From assembly GCF_017874215.1 (NCBI RefSeq), contig NZ_JAGGLB010000001.1, positions 310,001-374,000 on the forward strand: DNA of 64,000 bases, read 5' to 3'. Under the pieces are notes generated by a model. The model was not told the origin of the DNA. It saw only the letters and a program-made list of their open reading frames with translations, and ran no database searches. The stretch's first letter is position 1. Each line of letters opens with the position of its first letter. Made by a program: the position numbers and the translations under genes. Positions 62,338 through 64,000 of this stretch are shown one piece after another. Origin of the DNA: Paenibacillus eucommiae. Its GTDB lineage: Bacteria > Bacillota > Bacilli > Paenibacillales > NBRC-103111.

Positions 62338-64000
62338 CTAAATCTCCCCTTCCCGCAGCGCTATGCGAATTTCAACCCGCAGCCCGCCGAGCTCCGACCT
62401 TACCAGATAAATTCCGTAGCCTTCGCCGTATTTCAACTGAATACGCCGGTGTACATTCATAATTCCGGTCGTATCTTCGATATAATTAGAGGACAACCGC
62501 AGCTTCTCATTAAGCTTGGTTATCTCTTGATCGGTCAAGCTATCCCCGCTGTCTTCAATGAAGATGAATAAATCATCGCCCTCTTGCGCCATATGAAACC
62601 GCAGTTCCCCCTTCCCCTCCATATGCCCAAATGCATACTTATACACATTTTCAATGATCGGTTGGAGAATAAGCCGTGGAACCACCTTGCCATATAAAAC
62701 TTGATCGAGAGGATCAAATTGAATTTTTATACGTTTTCCAAAACATATTTTCTGGATATCCACGTAGGTGCTGGCATGCTTGATTTCCAGTTCAATTGCA
62801 ATATCATCGGCTCCATCCCGGGTAATAAACTGGAAATACTCCCCGACATACAGACAGAATCGATAAGCCAACTCATTATCTTCAAGCTTGATTAACCGGC
62901 ATAGCACAAAAAAGCAGTTATACAAAAAATGAGGATTAATTTGTGATTGCAGCCATTTTAATTCTGAGCGCTGATTTCTGATTTTCTGCTCATAGTTTTG
63001 AAAAATCAACGTTTTTAAATGACTGACCGTATCATTGAAGCCTTGGTACAAATAACCGAACTCATCCTTTCTTTCACTATGAAAGATAGGCTGCAGATCT
63101 CCGGCTTGCATTCTATTGAATGCTCTGATCAGTCTCTTCAAGGGACGATGAATCAACCGTATAATCGAAAACGAGAAAAACAAAATAATGCATAAAGATA
63201 AAAGTGACAGCACCCAAATTAAACTACGGTATTTATCGACCTGCCCAAGAATCTGGCCTTCAGGCACGTAGCTCACAAGGTAGGAATCCAATGTAGCGGA
63301 TTTTTGGTAGGAAACCAGATATTTCTGATGGTTAAAAACGAGCGTATTGTAGCCAGCCAGCAAACCCCGTTCTTCCTGCCCCTGCAAAAATAATTGGATC
63401 GAAGAAAGGATTGCCGAATCCTGTTCGCCTGATATTTTCCAATCCTCTGTCAAGTTCATGAGAACGGCATTCCCCTTGAAGGTGCTTACCACATTGGATA
63501 ACGTATCCTGCAGCTTCTCGACAGACAATTCGACTTCTACGACAAAAACGGGCTGGCGGTTAAGCAGCGCAGGATACTGCATACTTACATACAATCTATG
63601 ATTTAAATAAATCAGCGGGCTTGCCTGAATATTGTTCTTCTGTTGGATGGCTTCGAATTGCTGCTGATTGATCGTCGTTTCGAAATCGGAGCTCAGGATC
63701 GTTCGCTCCATGAGCGGAATGTAAGCGCGGGCCTCTTGAATATACAGGCTTGAGTACTTCATCAGATGCATGCCTCTTTGGATTGCAGAAATCTTCTCCA
63801 TTTTCTCGTAAGACGTGATCTTATCTCCGGTGACGCTTAGCTCCATAAGATCCTTATCAACCACATATTCCGGTAGTAATTTGATAATTCTCCCAATCTC
63901 CATTTCCAGCAAATTCAAATAAAAACCGTTGCGGTTGGCCATGGATTGCGAAACCTCATTGCGAATGCTGGTTGAGCCTTTCTGATTAATAATCAGTGTT
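62338..64000 (-). CDS. YesM-type sensor histidine kinase (partial, 5' end outside window)
   Basis: The frame is open to the right edge (before ATG 63942 it reads INQKGSTSIRNEVSQS), so the true start and first membrane helix lie outside. Visible are the extracellular sensor, a membrane helix (SLIWVLSLLSLCIILFFSFS), a HAMP domain (RPLKRLIRAFNRMQAGDLQP), the phosphoacceptor His in LQSQINPHFLYNCFFVL and the ATPase domain (QPIIENVYKYAFG, IEDSGDSL, TGIMNVHRRIQLKYG). It is the sensor partner of the regulator at 60691. Confidence 0.92.
   Translation of the reverse strand, partial: TLIINQKGSTSIRNEVSQSMANRNGFYLNLLEMEIGRIIKLLPEYVVDKDLMELSVTGDKITSYEKMEKISAIQRGMHLMKYSSLYIQEARAYIPLMERTILSSDFETTINQQQFEAIQQKNNIQASPLIYLNHRLYVSMQYPALLNRQPVFVVEVELSVEKLQDTLSNVVSTFKGNAVLMNLTEDWKISGEQDSAILSSIQLFLQGQEERGLLAGYNTLVFNHQKYLVSYQKSATLDSYLVSYVPEGQILGQVDKYRSLIWVLSLLSLCIILFFSFSIIRLIHRPLKRLIRAFNRMQAGDLQPIFHSERKDEFGYLYQGFNDTVSHLKTLIFQNYEQKIRNQRSELKWLQSQINPHFLYNCFFVLCRLIKLEDNELAYRFCLYVGEYFQFITRDGADDIAIELEIKHASTYVDIQKICFGKRIKIQFDPLDQVLYGKVVPRLILQPIIENVYKYAFGHMEGKGELRFHMAQEGDDLFIFIEDSGDSLTDQEITKLNEKLRLSSNYIEDTTGIMNVHRRIQLKYGEGYGIYLVRSELGGLRVEIRIALREGEI

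Overview
The window looks like a chromosomal carbohydrate-utilisation region of a Paenibacillus-type member of the Bacillota. The signs are three surface proteins with C-terminal SLH triplets, YesM/YesN-type sensor kinases and AraC regulators, LplA/LplB/YtcP-type sugar importers, strong GGAGG ribosome binding sites, UUG/GUG starts and a T-box leader. Almost every real gene is on the minus strand, so the window is best read from right to left.

Right part (about 64000 to 50998): a two-component system (kinase cut by the right edge, response regulator 62337-60691), then a secreted (beta/alpha)8-type glycosidase ending in a cohesin-like domain and a type I dockerin, then an SLH-anchored protein with an N-terminal cohesin-like domain, a GH101/DUF5696-like TIM-barrel protein and a GH95-like enzyme. 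The pairing of a dockerin enzyme with an SLH-anchored cohesin suggests a small cell-surface complex. Middle part (49940 to 31108): lipoprotein, LplB-type and YtcP-type permeases, YesM-type kinase, short YesN-type regulator, a ceramidase-family protein, a 2484-residue SLH-anchored heparinase II/III-like lyase, a second ceramidase-family protein, a Rid-family protein and a third ceramidase-family protein. Left-centre (26641 to 9901): a membrane-bound AraC regulator, the three importer genes, an amidohydrolase, a Gfo/Idh/MocA oxidoreductase, a DegT-family aminotransferase-like protein and a 2508-residue SLH-anchored heparinase-like lyase. Left (9282 to 1977): a DUF4432 aldose-epimerase-like protein, a small unknown protein, a soluble AraC regulator and a five-gene sugar operon (two Gfo/Idh/MocA oxidoreductases, sugar epimerase/isomerase, SDR, PIG-L deacetylase). 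The left edge cuts another membrane-bound AraC regulator.

Taken together, each module senses a glycan, cuts it at the wall with a large anchored enzyme, imports oligosaccharides by ABC transport and processes them with epimerases, dehydrogenases and deacylases. Lyases plus PIG-L and ceramidase-type amidohydrolases point to a uronic-acid glycan with N-acylated amino sugars. That substrate is an inference.

Between the modules at 26650-30800 lies a worn region: an Rpn nuclease tail, an IS1595-like transposase scrap, a gutted tyrosyl-tRNA synthetase and an apparently intact tyrosine T-box now cut off from it by an acetyltransferase gene. Two copies of a 122-bp long-hairpin repeat (26853 and 50110) and five copies of a short hairpin (arms TTTAACGATG / CATCGTTAAA) sit in the two main intergenic gaps. 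In-frame tandem repeats are frequent in the surface and enzyme genes. I saw no tRNA, rRNA, CRISPR array, prophage or complete insertion sequence.
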